Assembly: GCA_027449025.1 (NCBI GenBank)
Contig: DAIDMK010000036.1
Coordinates: 1-33,008, forward strand
Source: Lutibacter sp.
GTDB lineage: Bacteria > Bacteroidota > Bacteroidia > Flavobacteriales > Flavobacteriaceae
Reading direction: 5' to 3'
Length of the DNA: 33,008 bases
How positions within the stretch are numbered: position 1 is the stretch's first letter; each line of letters begins with the position of its first letter. The notes below the pieces were generated by a model. It was not told the origin of the DNA. It was given only the letters and a program-made list of their open reading frames with translations, and did no database searches. A program made the translations under genes and the position numbers. Positions 1-7,781 of the stretch are shown piece by piece.

Positions 1-86
1 CTTCCCTAAAAAACCTTCATTAAATATAGAAATAATAGATAATGGCATTATGGCTTAAATCGAACTCACGTTAATTAACTAATTGG

Positions 87-1511
87 CTAATTAATTTTCA
101 ACCCTAACTTCTCCCCTTTTTTCAGCATAAAATCATAGGCTTCCTGATAATCGTTGGCAATTTCGCCTTCTAAAATAGCTTCCTTAATCGCTTCTTTTAT
201 AGTGCCAATCTCGCGGCAGGGTTTTAAATTAAAGGTTTCCATAATAAGTTCACCGGAAATAGGCGGTTGAAAATTACGTACATGGTCGCGTTCTTCCACT
301 TCCTTAATTTTTTGACGCACCAATTCAAAATTCTGGTGGTATTTTTTAAATTTCATCGGATTTTTAGTGGTGATATCGGCTTCACACAAAGTCATTAAAC
401 TTTCAATATTATCGCCGGCATCAAAAACCAAACGCCGCACTGCAGAATCGGTAACTTCAGTAGCCAACACAATGGGACGAGAACTTAGCAACACCATTTT
501 TTGAACAAATTTCATTTTTTCATTCATAGGCATTCTTAAACGTTTAAACAGTTTGTACACCATTTTTGAACCCACATATTCGTGTCCGTGAAAAGTCCAA
601 CCCAATGTTTGATGAAATTTTTTAGTAGGTGCTTTGCCAATATCGTGCAATAAGGCGGCCCAACGCAGCCATAAATCTTCTGTGTTTTCAGAAATATTGT
701 CCACCACTTCCAAGGTATGGTAAAAATTGTCTTTATGCTTTTGTCCATCCACATCTTCTACCCCTTCCAAATTGGTAAGTTCAGGTAAAAAACGTTCCAA
801 CAGCATCGTTTTGTGCAATAAAATAAGTCCGACCGAAGGCACAGGCGAACTCATTATTTTATTGAGTTCTTCTACAATCCTTTCACGGGTAATGATATCC
901 AGTCTTTTAGCATTTTTAGCAATGGCTTGAAAAGAATCGTTTTCAATAGTGAAATTCAGCTGGGTTGCAAAGCGAATGGCGCGCATCATACGCAAAGGGT
1001 CATCAGAGTAAGTAATATCAGGGCTCAAAGGCGTTCTGATAATTTTGGCTTCCAAATCCTTCAATCCGTTAAAAGGATCTAATAAATTGCCAAAATCTGC
1101 TTTATTTAAACTTAAAGCCAAGGCATTAATGGTAAAATCACGCCGATTTTGGTCATCTTCTAAAGTTCCATCTTCAACAACCGGATTTCTGCTGTTTTCA
1201 TTGTATGACTCTTTACGTGCACCAACAAATTCAACTTCAACATCTTTATACCTTAACATCGCTGTGCCATAAGTTTTAAAAACCTGCACTTTGGGTTTTC
1301 CCGGCAACATTTGGGCAACGGCTCTAGCCAAATCAATACCGCTTCCAACAGCAACAATGTCTATATCTTTCTTATTGTCTCTTTTTAAAAAATAATCGCG
1401 TACAAATCCGCCAATGACATATGCTTCAAGGTGCAAATCAGCCGCTGCTTTTAAAATATATTCAAATATAGGATGCGCCAAGGCATCAGTATAAAAAGTT
1501 TTTTTAGTCAT
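87..1511 (-). CDS. cca: CCA tRNA nucleotidyltransferase / poly(A) polymerase family protein with HD domain
   Basis: Class II nucleotidyltransferase that builds or repairs the 3'-CCA end of tRNA; a poly(A) polymerase role is the alternative in this family. The catalytic head shows GGFVRD at residues 34-39, the metal-binding D49 and D51, and the RRDFTINAL motif at 123-131. The [12 protein letters not shown] stretch near 171-182 belongs to the following helical part. A C-terminal HD phosphohydrolase-type domain is marked by H265 and H289-D290 (HDIGK). The 474-residue length fits HD-containing family members. The ATG lies 3 bp after the tsaC stop, so the two tRNA-processing genes are probably co-transcribed. 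Nothing looks truncated. Confidence 0.93.
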   Translation of the reverse strand: MTKKTFYTDALAHPIFEYILKAAADLHLEAYVIGGFVRDYFLKRDNKKDIDIVAVGSGIDLARAVAQMLPGKPKVQVFKTYGTAMLRYKDVEVEFVGARKESYNENSRNPVVEDGTLEDDQNRRDFTINALALSLNKADFGNLLDPFNGLKDLEAKIIRTPLSPDITYSDDPLRMMRAIRFATQLNFTIENDSFQAIAKNAKRLDIITRERIVEELNKIMSSPVPSVGLILLHKTMLLERFLPELTNLEGVEDVDGQKHKDNFYHTLEVVDNISENTEDLWLRWAALLHDIGKAPTKKFHQTLGWTFHGHEYVGSKMVYKLFKRLRMPMNEKMKFVQKMVLLSSRPIVLATEVTDSAVRRLVFDAGDNIESLMTLCEADITTKNPMKFKKYHQNFELVRQKIKEVEERDHVRNFQPPISGELIMETFNLKPCREIGTIKEAIKEAILEGEIANDYQEAYDFMLKKGEKLGLKIN

Positions 1512-1514
1512 TTT

Positions 1515-2075
1515 TTAGTTGCGAAGCACTATTATTTCCCCATTTTCAGAGACCTTCAAAATAGTTGAAGATTTTTCGTTCACCGCTGCGCGCTGCAAAT
1601 TTACAACATAGTCAACGCTATCCAAAATTGACTGTTCAATTTCTTTAAAACATTTTGGTGTAGGTTTTCCGCTGCTATTTGCCGAAGTGGAAACAATCGG
1701 TTTTCCAAATTGATGAATTAGTTGTTGGCAAAACTCATGTTGCACAATTCTAATAGCAACTGTATTGTCTGCCGCCACCACATTTTTAGCCAAACCAATT
1801 GGATTGTTATAAATAATGGTTGTTGGATTTGCTGTTTTTGAGAGCAACTCTAAAACTGCTTGAGAAACTTTAGGGATGTATTTTTGAAGCATCTCAAAAC
1901 TGTCCACCAAAATAACCAAACTCTTGCTTTCTGCACGTTGTTTTATTTTGAAAACCTTTGCAACAGCTTCTTGGGAAGTGGCGTCACAGCCAATTCCCCA
2001 AACCGTATCGGTTGGATACAATAAATTCTTTTGTTGTTCCAGTATTTTAAGGCTGTTCTTGATTTCAGTATTCAT
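1515..2075 (-). CDS. tsaC: L-threonylcarbamoyladenylate synthase (Sua5/YciO/YrdC family)
   Basis: Makes threonylcarbamoyl-AMP from threonine, bicarbonate and ATP, the first step of the t6A modification at position 37 of ANN-decoding tRNAs. Family marks are YPTDTVWGIGCDA near residue 20, a KQRAESKSL segment and STSANSSG near residue 130. At 186 residues it is the short TsaC form without the C-terminal Sua5 domain. It is the first gene of a two-gene unit with cca. YciO paralogues share the fold, so the exact role rests on the conserved motifs and the context. Confidence 0.9.
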   Translation of the reverse strand: MNTEIKNSLKILEQQKNLLYPTDTVWGIGCDATSQEAVAKVFKIKQRAESKSLVILVDSFEMLQKYIPKVSQAVLELLSKTANPTTIIYNNPIGLAKNVVAADNTVAIRIVQHEFCQQLIHQFGKPIVSTSANSSGKPTPKCFKEIEQSILDSVDYVVNLQRAAVNEKSSTILKVSENGEIIVLRN

Positions 2076-2118
2076 GCTATAGGAAACTACATTTTAGAAG
2101 AAATTAAATTACAAAAAT

Positions 2119-2961
2119 TTACTTATAAAGTCCTATAAACTTTTTAAAATCCTTATAATAACAGGCGGAATATGAACTTAATTTATTTGAGAAACTTAGC
2201 AATCGCCATGAGTTGTAACTTAAAACCCCATTTAATATTTCATCTTGTTTAATTTTAGCAATATGAAATTTATTGATGATTTCAGCATCAACCCTGCCAT
2301 AACCTTCAAACTGATTTACTTTATTTTTAGCGTGAATAATGCCTAACCACAACCTTTGATCTTTTACCCGAATGATGTTTTTTTCATATTTCCATGAACC
2401 ATGGCGGTTTCTGAACCACACAGTTTTAAAATCATCTTTCTTTTCTATCAGGCTTATAAACGGGTTGTACAAATGCTTTTGAAAACCCAAACGTATTTTT
2501 TTTCCAATTTGAAGCGTATAGCCATCAATAAAATCAATTGCAAGGTGATTTTGATTGTTAAAGTAACTTTGCACTACGTTCACATAGTCCTCATGAATGC
2601 TGTCATCATTGTCCAGCCGTGACGTAATGATATATTTTTCAGCGTCCAATATTTTGATATTTTTAACGATTTCTGGCAAAAAATTAGGCATTCCGTCTAT
2701 AAAAAAAGGATAGAAATTTTTATAGGACTTCCTATATTCCTCAACTTTTAGTTTATAGGATTCTGGCGTATTTACATCGAAAAATACCAGCCATTTAAAA
2801 TTTTGATTGGACTGATTTTTTACCGAACTGAAGCAATAATTTTCAAACAAATCGAAGCGTTCTTTCAGCCATTCCTCTGTCAGTACCTTTTCCTTATTTT
2901 TAGTGATGGTCCAATCGGTGGCCCTCAAATTGAATCTTGTAAGAATATAATGCTGAAACAT
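2119..2961 (-). CDS. Putative rhamnosyltransferase-like glycosyltransferase
   Basis: Cytoplasmic glycosyltransferase of 280 residues that resembles the 'putative rhamnosyl transferase' family. The N-terminal segment (HYILTRFNLR) and the SRLDNDDSIHEDYV segment near residues 116-129 are the family marks; the DNDD is the likely DxD-type metal and nucleotide-sugar site. It has no membrane segment. The neighbour upstream is a TagF-like transferase on the same strand, 55 bp away, so both may act on the same surface glycan. Sugar donor and acceptor cannot be read from the sequence. Confidence 0.72.
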   Translation of the reverse strand: MFQHYILTRFNLRATDWTITKNKEKVLTEEWLKERFDLFENYCFSSVKNQSNQNFKWLVFFDVNTPESYKLKVEEYRKSYKNFYPFFIDGMPNFLPEIVKNIKILDAEKYIITSRLDNDDSIHEDYVNVVQSYFNNQNHLAIDFIDGYTLQIGKKIRLGFQKHLYNPFISLIEKKDDFKTVWFRNRHGSWKYEKNIIRVKDQRLWLGIIHAKNKVNQFEGYGRVDAEIINKFHIAKIKQDEILNGVLSYNSWRLLSFSNKLSSYSACYYKDFKKFIGLYK

Positions 2962-3016
2962 GGTTTTATTTTGTTATTATTTTTATTATAAGGCATTGCA
3001 ATAAAACAAGTCTAAA

Positions 3017-4057
3017 TTAAAACTTAAAGTAGTTCAATTTTTTCCTTATCTGAAATTTCCTGAATAAATTTAGGGGTTTTCTCTTTAAGTACGACCTATC
3101 TTTCTCTAAAAAATCCAAAGTTGCCTCCACAATTCTCTTGCTGGATTTTCCATCGCTGTATGGATGGGTGAATTCAATATATTCATCTATATTTTTCATC
3201 ACTTCTTCTGGGTTAGAGAAGGCTTTTTCAATGGTTTTTTCAATATCAACAACCTTTTCAATATTCATTAAATGAGGCATCGGTTTGTTATTTCTGAAAG
3301 TAACCACGGGCTTGTGCTGCAAAATAAATTCGGGAATGGCCGAGGTAGTGTCGGAAAACATCACATCTGCTATTTTAAATATGGGAATAATGTCGGTTGT
3401 ATCGAAGTATTTCAAATTTTCACTTTCCAAATTTTTGAATTTTTCAACAATGGAAGCGTCCATCATCGGATGAAGAATCACCAAAAATTGCCATTTTCCA
3501 ATCAATGACAAACGCTTTATTTCTTCATAAACTTCAGGATTTTTTGCCAAACTGTATCGCGTTGTAAAGGTAGAAGAAATAAGCACCGTGGGCTTATCGC
3601 TAACTCTTTTCAGTTTGTTGGTTTCTTCAAACAAGGGATCCACTTTTGACCAGCCCGTTTCCACCACCTCAAAATAGCCATATTTCCTTTTCAGCTCATT
3701 AAAAGGGCCTGTTGTAGATGGTCCCTGCGTACAATATAAATCAAAAAATCCCCTGATTCTAAAATGTCCTTTTTCTTCAGATCGTTTATTTACAGAAAAA
3801 CCATGAAAAATTTGAACTTTAATTCCCGGAAAAAAATAAGGCACTGAATTTGTGGCCACCAAAACAATATGCGGATTGTAATCCATAACTTCGTTTACAG
3901 TTTCCAGTAATTCTTCCTCGTCTGTCAAATATTTTTTAGCGTTTTCCGTTTCGGAAAACCATTTTACTTTATACCCCTTTTCTCTTATTTCATTTTGCAG
4001 CGGTTTGCCAATAGGAATGCTATATCCCTGCGAAATATGAATTAGAAATCGTTTCAT
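3017..4057 (-). CDS. CDP-glycerol glycerophosphotransferase-like (TagF/TagB-type) protein
   Basis: 346-residue protein with the GT-B-like pattern of the CDP-glycerol:poly(glycerophosphate) glycerophosphotransferase family: a QIFHGFS motif near residue 103, ILHP near 215, SDTTSAIPEF in the C-terminal half and a late HPYSDGKSS segment. In Gram-positives such enzymes build teichoic acid. In a Gram-negative relative a capsule or LPS decoration is more likely, which is inference. It has its own -7 promoter element 21 bp upstream (4079-4086), and a basic tail (RKFQIRKK) may bind the membrane. It pairs with the glycosyltransferase downstream. Confidence 0.7.
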   Translation of the reverse strand: MKRFLIHISQGYSIPIGKPLQNEIREKGYKVKWFSETENAKKYLTDEEELLETVNEVMDYNPHIVLVATNSVPYFFPGIKVQIFHGFSVNKRSEEKGHFRIRGFFDLYCTQGPSTTGPFNELKRKYGYFEVVETGWSKVDPLFEETNKLKRVSDKPTVLISSTFTTRYSLAKNPEVYEEIKRLSLIGKWQFLVILHPMMDASIVEKFKNLESENLKYFDTTDIIPIFKIADVMFSDTTSAIPEFILQHKPVVTFRNNKPMPHLMNIEKVVDIEKTIEKAFSNPEEVMKNIDEYIEFTHPYSDGKSSKRIVEATLDFLEKDRSYLKRKPLNLFRKFQIRKKLNYFKF

Positions 4058-4078
4058 TTATGTGGAAGTAATTTTTGT

Positions 4079-4086
4079 CAAAGATA
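4079..4086 (-). promoter_or_regulatory. Bacteroidota -7 element (TATCTTTG) for the TagF-like gene
   Basis: The minus strand reads TATCTTTG, an exact match to TAnnTTTG, with its last base 22 nt before the ATG at 4057. No clear TTG -33 element is seen at the usual spacing. Confidence 0.6.
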
Positions 4087-4092
4087 TAAAAA

Positions 4093-4908
4093 TTATACCG
4101 CCACATCATTTTCACGAAGGGCATCATTTAATGATGTTTTTTTGTCGGTGCTTTCTTTGCGTTGTCCAATAATTAGTGCACAAGGCACCTGATAATCTCC
4201 TGCAGGAAATTTTTTGGTATAACTTCCTGGAATTACCACCGATCTTGCTGGAACAACTCCTTTAATTATTTTAGGTTCATTACCAGTAACATCAATTATT
4301 TTGGTTGAGCCCGTAAGAACCACATTGGCACCTAAAACAGCTTCTTTTTCTACGCGAATTCCTTCCACCACAATACAGCGGGAACCCACAAAAACATTGT
4401 CTTCAATAATTACCGGAGCTGCCTGTAAAGGCTCTAACACACCGCCAATACCAACGCCGCCGCTCAAATGCACATTTTTGCCAATTTGCGCACAGCTTCC
4501 AACTGTTGCCCAAGTATCTACCATGGTTCCTTCATCAATATAAGCCCCAATATTCACATAGCTTGGCATTAATATCGTTCCAGCAGAAATGTATGAACCA
4601 TAGCGTGCCACAGCATGTGGTACCACGCGAATTCCCTTTTCTTTGTAGCCTCTTTTTAAAGGTATTTTATCGTGATATTCGAAAATCCCCACTTCAAAGG
4701 TTTCCATGTTTTGAATAGGGAAATACAGCACCACCGCTTTTTTTATCCATTCATTAACCTGCCATCCATTCTCAAGAGGTTCTGCAACCCGTATCACACC
4801 ATTATCCAACAAATCAATAACCTCACGAATAGCATTTTGGGTGATTTCCTCTTTTAACAATTCCCTGTTTTCCCAAGCTCGTGCTATTATTTCTTTAAGT
4901 GCCTTCAT
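4093..4908 (-). CDS. dapD: 2,3,4,5-tetrahydropyridine-2,6-dicarboxylate N-succinyltransferase
   Basis: Succinylates tetrahydrodipicolinate using succinyl-CoA, in the diaminopimelate/lysine pathway that also feeds peptidoglycan. The 271-residue length is close to the usual ~274. The helical N-terminal domain is followed by a left-handed beta-helix of hexapeptide repeats (GTILMPSYVNIGAYIDEG, GKNVHLSGGVGIGG, VFVGSRCIVVEGI). The family signature GAYIDEGTMVDTWATVGSCA is present. Transcribed away from ruvX with a 186-bp gap. No other dap gene is in the window. Confidence 0.95.
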   Translation of the reverse strand: MKALKEIIARAWENRELLKEEITQNAIREVIDLLDNGVIRVAEPLENGWQVNEWIKKAVVLYFPIQNMETFEVGIFEYHDKIPLKRGYKEKGIRVVPHAVARYGSYISAGTILMPSYVNIGAYIDEGTMVDTWATVGSCAQIGKNVHLSGGVGIGGVLEPLQAAPVIIEDNVFVGSRCIVVEGIRVEKEAVLGANVVLTGSTKIIDVTGNEPKIIKGVVPARSVVIPGSYTKKFPAGDYQVPCALIIGQRKESTDKKTSLNDALRENDVAV

Positions 4909-4969
4909 ATTGTTAAATTTTATTTTTTAGCGGTAACAGCTACAGTTCGCCATTAATCATTCCTATGTG

Positions 4970-4984
4970 TATCAAAATTTGATA
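4970..4984. promoter_or_regulatory. Inverted repeat between divergent dapD and ruvX
   Basis: TATCAAA-A-TTTGATA, 7-bp perfect arms around one base, in the divergent intergenic region. It could be an operator or a chance AT-rich palindrome. Confidence 0.25.
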
Positions 4985-5059
4985 TGCTTGTTTCATATCT
5001 TTATATTTCTGTTTGGCACAAATATATTGCTTTAAAAAAAATTTACCGTTCAAAATACC

Positions 5060-5067
5060 TAAATTTG
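5060..5067 (+). promoter_or_regulatory. -7 promoter element (TAAATTTG) for ruvX
   Basis: Exact TAnnTTTG match 27 nt before the proposed TTG start at 5095. It places transcription downstream of the in-frame ATG at 4984, so it argues for the shorter protein. Confidence 0.6.
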
Positions 5068-5094
5068 CACAACTTTATAAATTATGTTAACATT

Positions 5095-5505
5095 TTGGCG
5101 AGAATTTTAGCTTTAGATTACGGTGAAAAAAGAACGGGAATTGCCATAACGGATGAATTGCAAATGATTGCTTCCGGATTAACCACTGTTGAAACCAAAA
5201 ATATTTTTTCCTTTTTAACCACCTATTTAAAAAAAGAAAAAGTTGAGTTGTTTTTGGTTGGTGAACCCAAGCAAATGAATAATACCGCCAGTGAAAGTGA
5301 GCAATTTATAAAACCATTTATCGAAAAATTAAGCCAGACTTTTCCTAAAATCCCCATAAAACGCGTAGATGAACGCTTTACTTCAAAAATGGCTTTCCAA
5401 TCTATGATCGACAGCGGTTTGAAGAAAAAGCAACGACAAAATAAGGCTTTGGTCGATGAGATCAGCGCAACCATCATACTTCAGTCTTACCTTTATCGAA
5501 AATAG
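5095..5505 (+). CDS. ruvX: YqgF/RuvX family putative Holliday junction resolvase / pre-16S rRNA nuclease
   Basis: RNase H-fold nuclease of the YqgF family, which matures the 5' end of 16S rRNA in E. coli and has been proposed to resolve Holliday junctions. The open frame extends back to an ATG at 4984, but I choose the TTG at 5095. The resulting 136-residue protein begins MARILALDYGEKRTGIA, the normal family N-terminus, while the 37 upstream codons look like AT-rich intergenic DNA and contain a promoter element. Further marks are LFLVGEPKQMNNTASE, the VDERFTSKMA motif and a C-terminal DEISATIILQSYL with the conserved acidic residue. First of a plus-strand housekeeping run with def, the DUF5606 gene and mazG. 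Confidence 0.9.
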   Translation: MARILALDYGEKRTGIAITDELQMIASGLTTVETKNIFSFLTTYLKKEKVELFLVGEPKQMNNTASESEQFIKPFIEKLSQTFPKIPIKRVDERFTSKMAFQSMIDSGLKKKQRQNKALVDEISATIILQSYLYRK

Positions 5506-5542
5506 TATCCAGTTACTATTTTATTATTCATTAAATCTTTTG

Positions 5543-5550
5543 TAATTTTG
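5543..5550 (+). promoter_or_regulatory. -7 promoter element (TAATTTTG) for def
   Basis: Exact TAnnTTTG match 17 nt before the def ATG, in the 62-bp gap after ruvX. No TTG -33 element is evident. Def may therefore have its own promoter besides read-through from ruvX. Confidence 0.5.
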
Positions 5551-5567
5551 CAAACCAAAAAAAGAGT

Positions 5568-6155
5568 ATGATTTTACCGATTATAGCATATGGTGATCCT
5601 ATTTTAAGGAAAATAGGAGTTGATATTGACAAAGAGTATCCAAATTTAGCAGAACTCATTGAAAATATGAAGGAAACCATGATTAACGCCAGAGGTGTTG
5701 GATTGGCGGCGCCACAAATAGGCCAAGCAATCAGGCTTTTTATAGTTGACACCTCGCCTTTTGGAGAAGATGAAGATTTAAGTGACGAAGAACGCGAATA
5801 TTTAGGCAATTTTAAAAAAGTTTTTATCAATGCTCAAATTCTTGAAGAACAAGGTGATGAATGGGCTTTTAATGAAGGATGCCTAAGCATTCCGAACATT
5901 ACGGAGGACGTTTTCAGACAAGAAAAAATTACGATTGAATATTTCGATGAAAATTTTGAGAAACATGTTGAAGTGATTGATGGCATGGCTGCCAGAGTGG
6001 TACAACATGAATATGACCATATTGAAGGCATTTTATTTATAGATAAAATAGCATCATTGACAAAAAGACTGATTAAAAAGAAATTGGTAAATATTTCAAA
6101 AGGGCTTGTAAATACTGATTACAAGATGAAATTCCCTATGTTGAAAAAGCGTTAA
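5568..6155 (+). CDS. def: Peptide deformylase
   Basis: Removes the N-formyl group from nascent proteins; a metal hydrolase at the ribosome exit. All three family motifs are present: GVGLAAPQIG (I), EGCLSIP with metal ligand C105 (II) and QHEYDH with H147, E148 and H151 (III). At 195 residues it is slightly longer than the E. coli enzyme, with an acidic insertion (GEDEDLSDEER) between motifs I and II and a basic tail, both of which fit Bacteroidota deformylases. The stop codon runs directly into a GC-rich hairpin and a tandem repeat. Confidence 0.97.
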   Translation: MILPIIAYGDPILRKIGVDIDKEYPNLAELIENMKETMINARGVGLAAPQIGQAIRLFIVDTSPFGEDEDLSDEEREYLGNFKKVFINAQILEEQGDEWAFNEGCLSIPNITEDVFRQEKITIEYFDENFEKHVEVIDGMAARVVQHEYDHIEGILFIDKIASLTKRLIKKKLVNISKGLVNTDYKMKFPMLKKR

Positions 6156-6158
6156 AGC

Positions 6159-6180
6159 CCCCCTAACCCCCGAAGGGGGA
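6159..6180 (+). repeat. GC-rich post-stop hairpin element
   Basis: A C-rich stretch with CCCCC-GAA-GGGGG (6167-6179) starts 3 nt after the def stop codon. Its layout, C-run, AACCC, hairpin, GGGA, resembles the element after ndk at 32855-32880. There is no T-tract, so it is not a classical terminator. Confidence 0.5.
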
Positions 6181-6184
6181 CAGA

Positions 6185-6295
6185 GCGTTAAGAAAATGTC
6201 CAGTGGACATTTTTAGCGATGGGCCAGCCGGCGCGATGGCGCGTTAAGAAAATGTCCAGTGGACATTTTTAGCGATGGGTCAGCCGGCGCGATGG
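6185..6295. repeat. Two tandem copies of a 56-bp repeat with a 21-bp palindrome
   Basis: Unit 1 starts at 6185 and unit 2 at 6241; they are almost identical. Each holds AAAATGTCCA-G-TGGACATTTT (6193-6213 and 6249-6269), a palindrome with 10-bp arms, followed by a GC-rich block (CAGCCGGCGCGATGG). A third partial start (AGCGTAA) follows at 6296. It is much richer in GC than its surroundings. It has no coding potential I can support. Confidence 0.85.
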
Positions 6296-6350
6296 AGCGT
6301 AAATAAAATTGGAATTAAATTTCAAAAAAAAGTTAAAAAACACATAGATA

Positions 6351-6374
6351 AACAGTTAAACAATTAAATAAACA
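6351..6374 (+). repeat. Octamer-like repeat in the leader of the DUF5606 gene
   Basis: AACAGTTA-AACAATTA-AATAAACA runs up to the start codon. The same octamers occur in the lgt leader (16068-16099, minus strand). It may be only an A-rich leader. Confidence 0.35.
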
Positions 6375-6375
6375 A

Positions 6376-6795
6376 ATGGAATTAAAAGACATTGTAGCCA
6401 TCAACGGAAAACCGGGATTGTATGAGATTAAAGCGCAATCTAAAGGCGGAATCATCGTGGAGTCATTAATTGACTCAAAAAGATTTCCTATCACCGTAAC
6501 GCACAATATAAGCGCCTTGAATGAAATTGCCATTTACACCTATGAAGAAGAAATTCCACTTCGTATTGTTTTAAAATCAATTGGAGAGAAAGAAAACGGA
6601 AAAGAAGCATTGAGCCACAAAGAAAACGGTAAAGTATTGACTTCTTATTTCAGAGAAATTTTACCAAATTTTGATGAAGAACGCGTTTATACCTCAAACA
6701 TTAAAAAAATAGTGCAATGGTATAATTTATTGGCTTCAAGAAACTTCGATTTTGCTTCAATTAAAGAAATGGATGAGGAAACTAAAGAAGCATAA
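6376..6795 (+). CDS. DUF5606 domain-containing protein
   Basis: Conserved Bacteroidota protein of unknown function, 139 residues. The N-terminal half (DIVAINGKPGLYEI, GGIIVESL, RFPITVTHNISAL) looks like a small beta-rich domain. The second half carries YFREILPNFDEERVY and a helical KKIVQWYNLL segment. The C-terminus is acidic. It has no signal peptide or membrane segment, so it is cytoplasmic. Its stop codon abuts the mazG ATG directly, so translation is probably coupled. The def/DUF5606/mazG order suggests a housekeeping role, but I know of no established function. Confidence 0.85.
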   Translation: MELKDIVAINGKPGLYEIKAQSKGGIIVESLIDSKRFPITVTHNISALNEIAIYTYEEEIPLRIVLKSIGEKENGKEALSHKENGKVLTSYFREILPNFDEERVYTSNIKKIVQWYNLLASRNFDFASIKEMDEETKEA

Positions 6796-7578
6796 ATGAT
6801 GAATACCAGGGAACAACAACTCCAAGCTTTTGGCCGATTACTGGACATTATGGATGAGTTGCGTTTAAAATGCCCGTGGGATAAAAAACAAACATTTGAA
6901 TCGCTTCGGCATTTAACCATTGAAGAAACCTATGAATTGGGTGATGCCATTTTAGATAATGACCTTCAAGAAATTAAAAAAGAGCTAGGCGATTTATTGC
7001 TTCATCTCGTTTTTTATGCGAAAATTGGCGCTGAAACCAATGATTTCGACATTGCCGATGTTGCCAATGCAATTTCAGAAAAACTGATTTATCGCCATCC
7101 GCATATTTATGGGGATGTGGTTGTAAAAAATGATGAAGAAGTAAAACAAAACTGGGAGCAGTTAAAACTTAAGGAAGGAAAAAATTCTGTATTGGAAGGT
7201 GTTCCTAAAGCACTTCCGGCTATGGTAAAAGCCAGTAGGATTCAGGAGAAAGTTGCCGGAGTTGGATTTGACTGGGAAAAACCGGAACAAGTTTGGGAAA
7301 AAGTTCAGGAAGAACTCAATGAATTAAATGCGGAACTGCTGAAAGGAAATACAGATGCCATAGAATCAGAATTTGGAGATGTTTTATTTTCCATGATTAA
7401 TTATGCGCGTTTCATTAAGGTTAATCCTGAAAATGCACTGGAACGCACCAATAAAAAATTCATCAATCGCTTTCAGTTTTTAGAAAACGAAGCCAAAAAA
7501 ATGAACAAATCATTACACGACATGTCACTTGCCGAAATGGATGTGTTTTGGAATGAAGCGAAGAAATTTGAGAAATAA
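6796..7578 (+). CDS. mazG: Nucleoside triphosphate pyrophosphohydrolase MazG
   Basis: Hydrolyses NTPs to NMP and pyrophosphate; in E. coli it clears aberrant nucleotides and lowers ppGpp. 260 residues, close to the 263 of E. coli MazG, with two MazG domains. The first has CPWDKKQTFESLRHLTIEE (near 27-45) and a KKELGDLLLHLVFYAKI helix; the second has EEFGD-type residues in SEFGDVLFSMINYARF. The metal-binding EExxE/ExxD pattern is intact in both. Two consecutive ATG codons (6796, 6799) could start it; the first directly follows the TAA of the upstream gene. Confidence 0.95.
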   Translation: MMNTREQQLQAFGRLLDIMDELRLKCPWDKKQTFESLRHLTIEETYELGDAILDNDLQEIKKELGDLLLHLVFYAKIGAETNDFDIADVANAISEKLIYRHPHIYGDVVVKNDEEVKQNWEQLKLKEGKNSVLEGVPKALPAMVKASRIQEKVAGVGFDWEKPEQVWEKVQEELNELNAELLKGNTDAIESEFGDVLFSMINYARFIKVNPENALERTNKKFINRFQFLENEAKKMNKSLHDMSLAEMDVFWNEAKKFEK

Positions 7579-7627
7579 GTAGCTGGAATTTGGTATCAGG
7601 TATCAAGTAGCTGGTAGCTGGTATTTT
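7579..7627. repeat. Heptamer tandem array immediately after mazG
   Basis: Seven units in strict 7-bp register begin with the first base after the mazG stop: GTAGCTG, GAATTTG, GTATCAG, GTATCAA, GTAGCTG, GTAGCTG, GTATTTT. All start with G, and six of the seven with GTA. Confidence 0.75.
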
Positions 7628-7721
7628 AAATTCGGGTATTTGTGGCGTTATTTGGTATAAGTTTGTTTCTTTGTAATTCAGTAATTCATAATCCAAAATT
7701 TAAAATAGGCTTATCACTTTT

Positions 7722-7749
7722 GCCCATTCCCTATTGCCTATTGCCTAAT
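7722..7749. repeat. Short heptamer array (GCCTATT type) upstream of the SDR gene
   Basis: Four 7-bp units: GCCCATT, CCCTATT, GCCTATT, GCCTAAT. The array overlaps the proposed -33 element of the next gene. Confidence 0.6.
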
Positions 7750-7764
7750 TTATAATTATCTTAG
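7734..7764 (+). promoter_or_regulatory. Promoter for the SDR gene (TTG-N20-TATCTTAG)
   Basis: TTG at 7734-7736, a 20-nt spacer and TATCTTAG at 7757-7764, one base off TAnnTTTG. The gene's ATG at 7782 is 17 nt downstream. It overlaps the GTG at 7764 and so argues against that upstream start. Confidence 0.45.
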
Positions 7765-7781
7765 TGTTTCAATTTAGTAAC

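Noticed and set aside
4959-4983. dapD promoter on the minus strand (AAATTTTG)
   Set aside because: The first base of TAnnTTTG is wrong, no TTG is at the right distance, and the leader would be about 70 nt; too weak to call.
4984-5094. N-terminal extension of ruvX from the ATG at 4984
   Set aside because: It lies upstream of a consensus -7 element and has no counterpart in the family; the start codon itself is partly inside a palindrome.
6181-6300. Insertion sequence or transposon remnant
   Set aside because: No transposase fragment, no target-site duplication and only a tandem 56-bp unit; better described as a repeat element.
7579-7749. Possible CRISPR array
   Set aside because: Units are only 7 bp and contiguous with no spacers; there are no cas genes.
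7764-7781. GTG start adding six residues to the SDR protein
   Set aside because: It overlaps the probable -7 element, and the ATG at 7782 gives the normal N-terminus.
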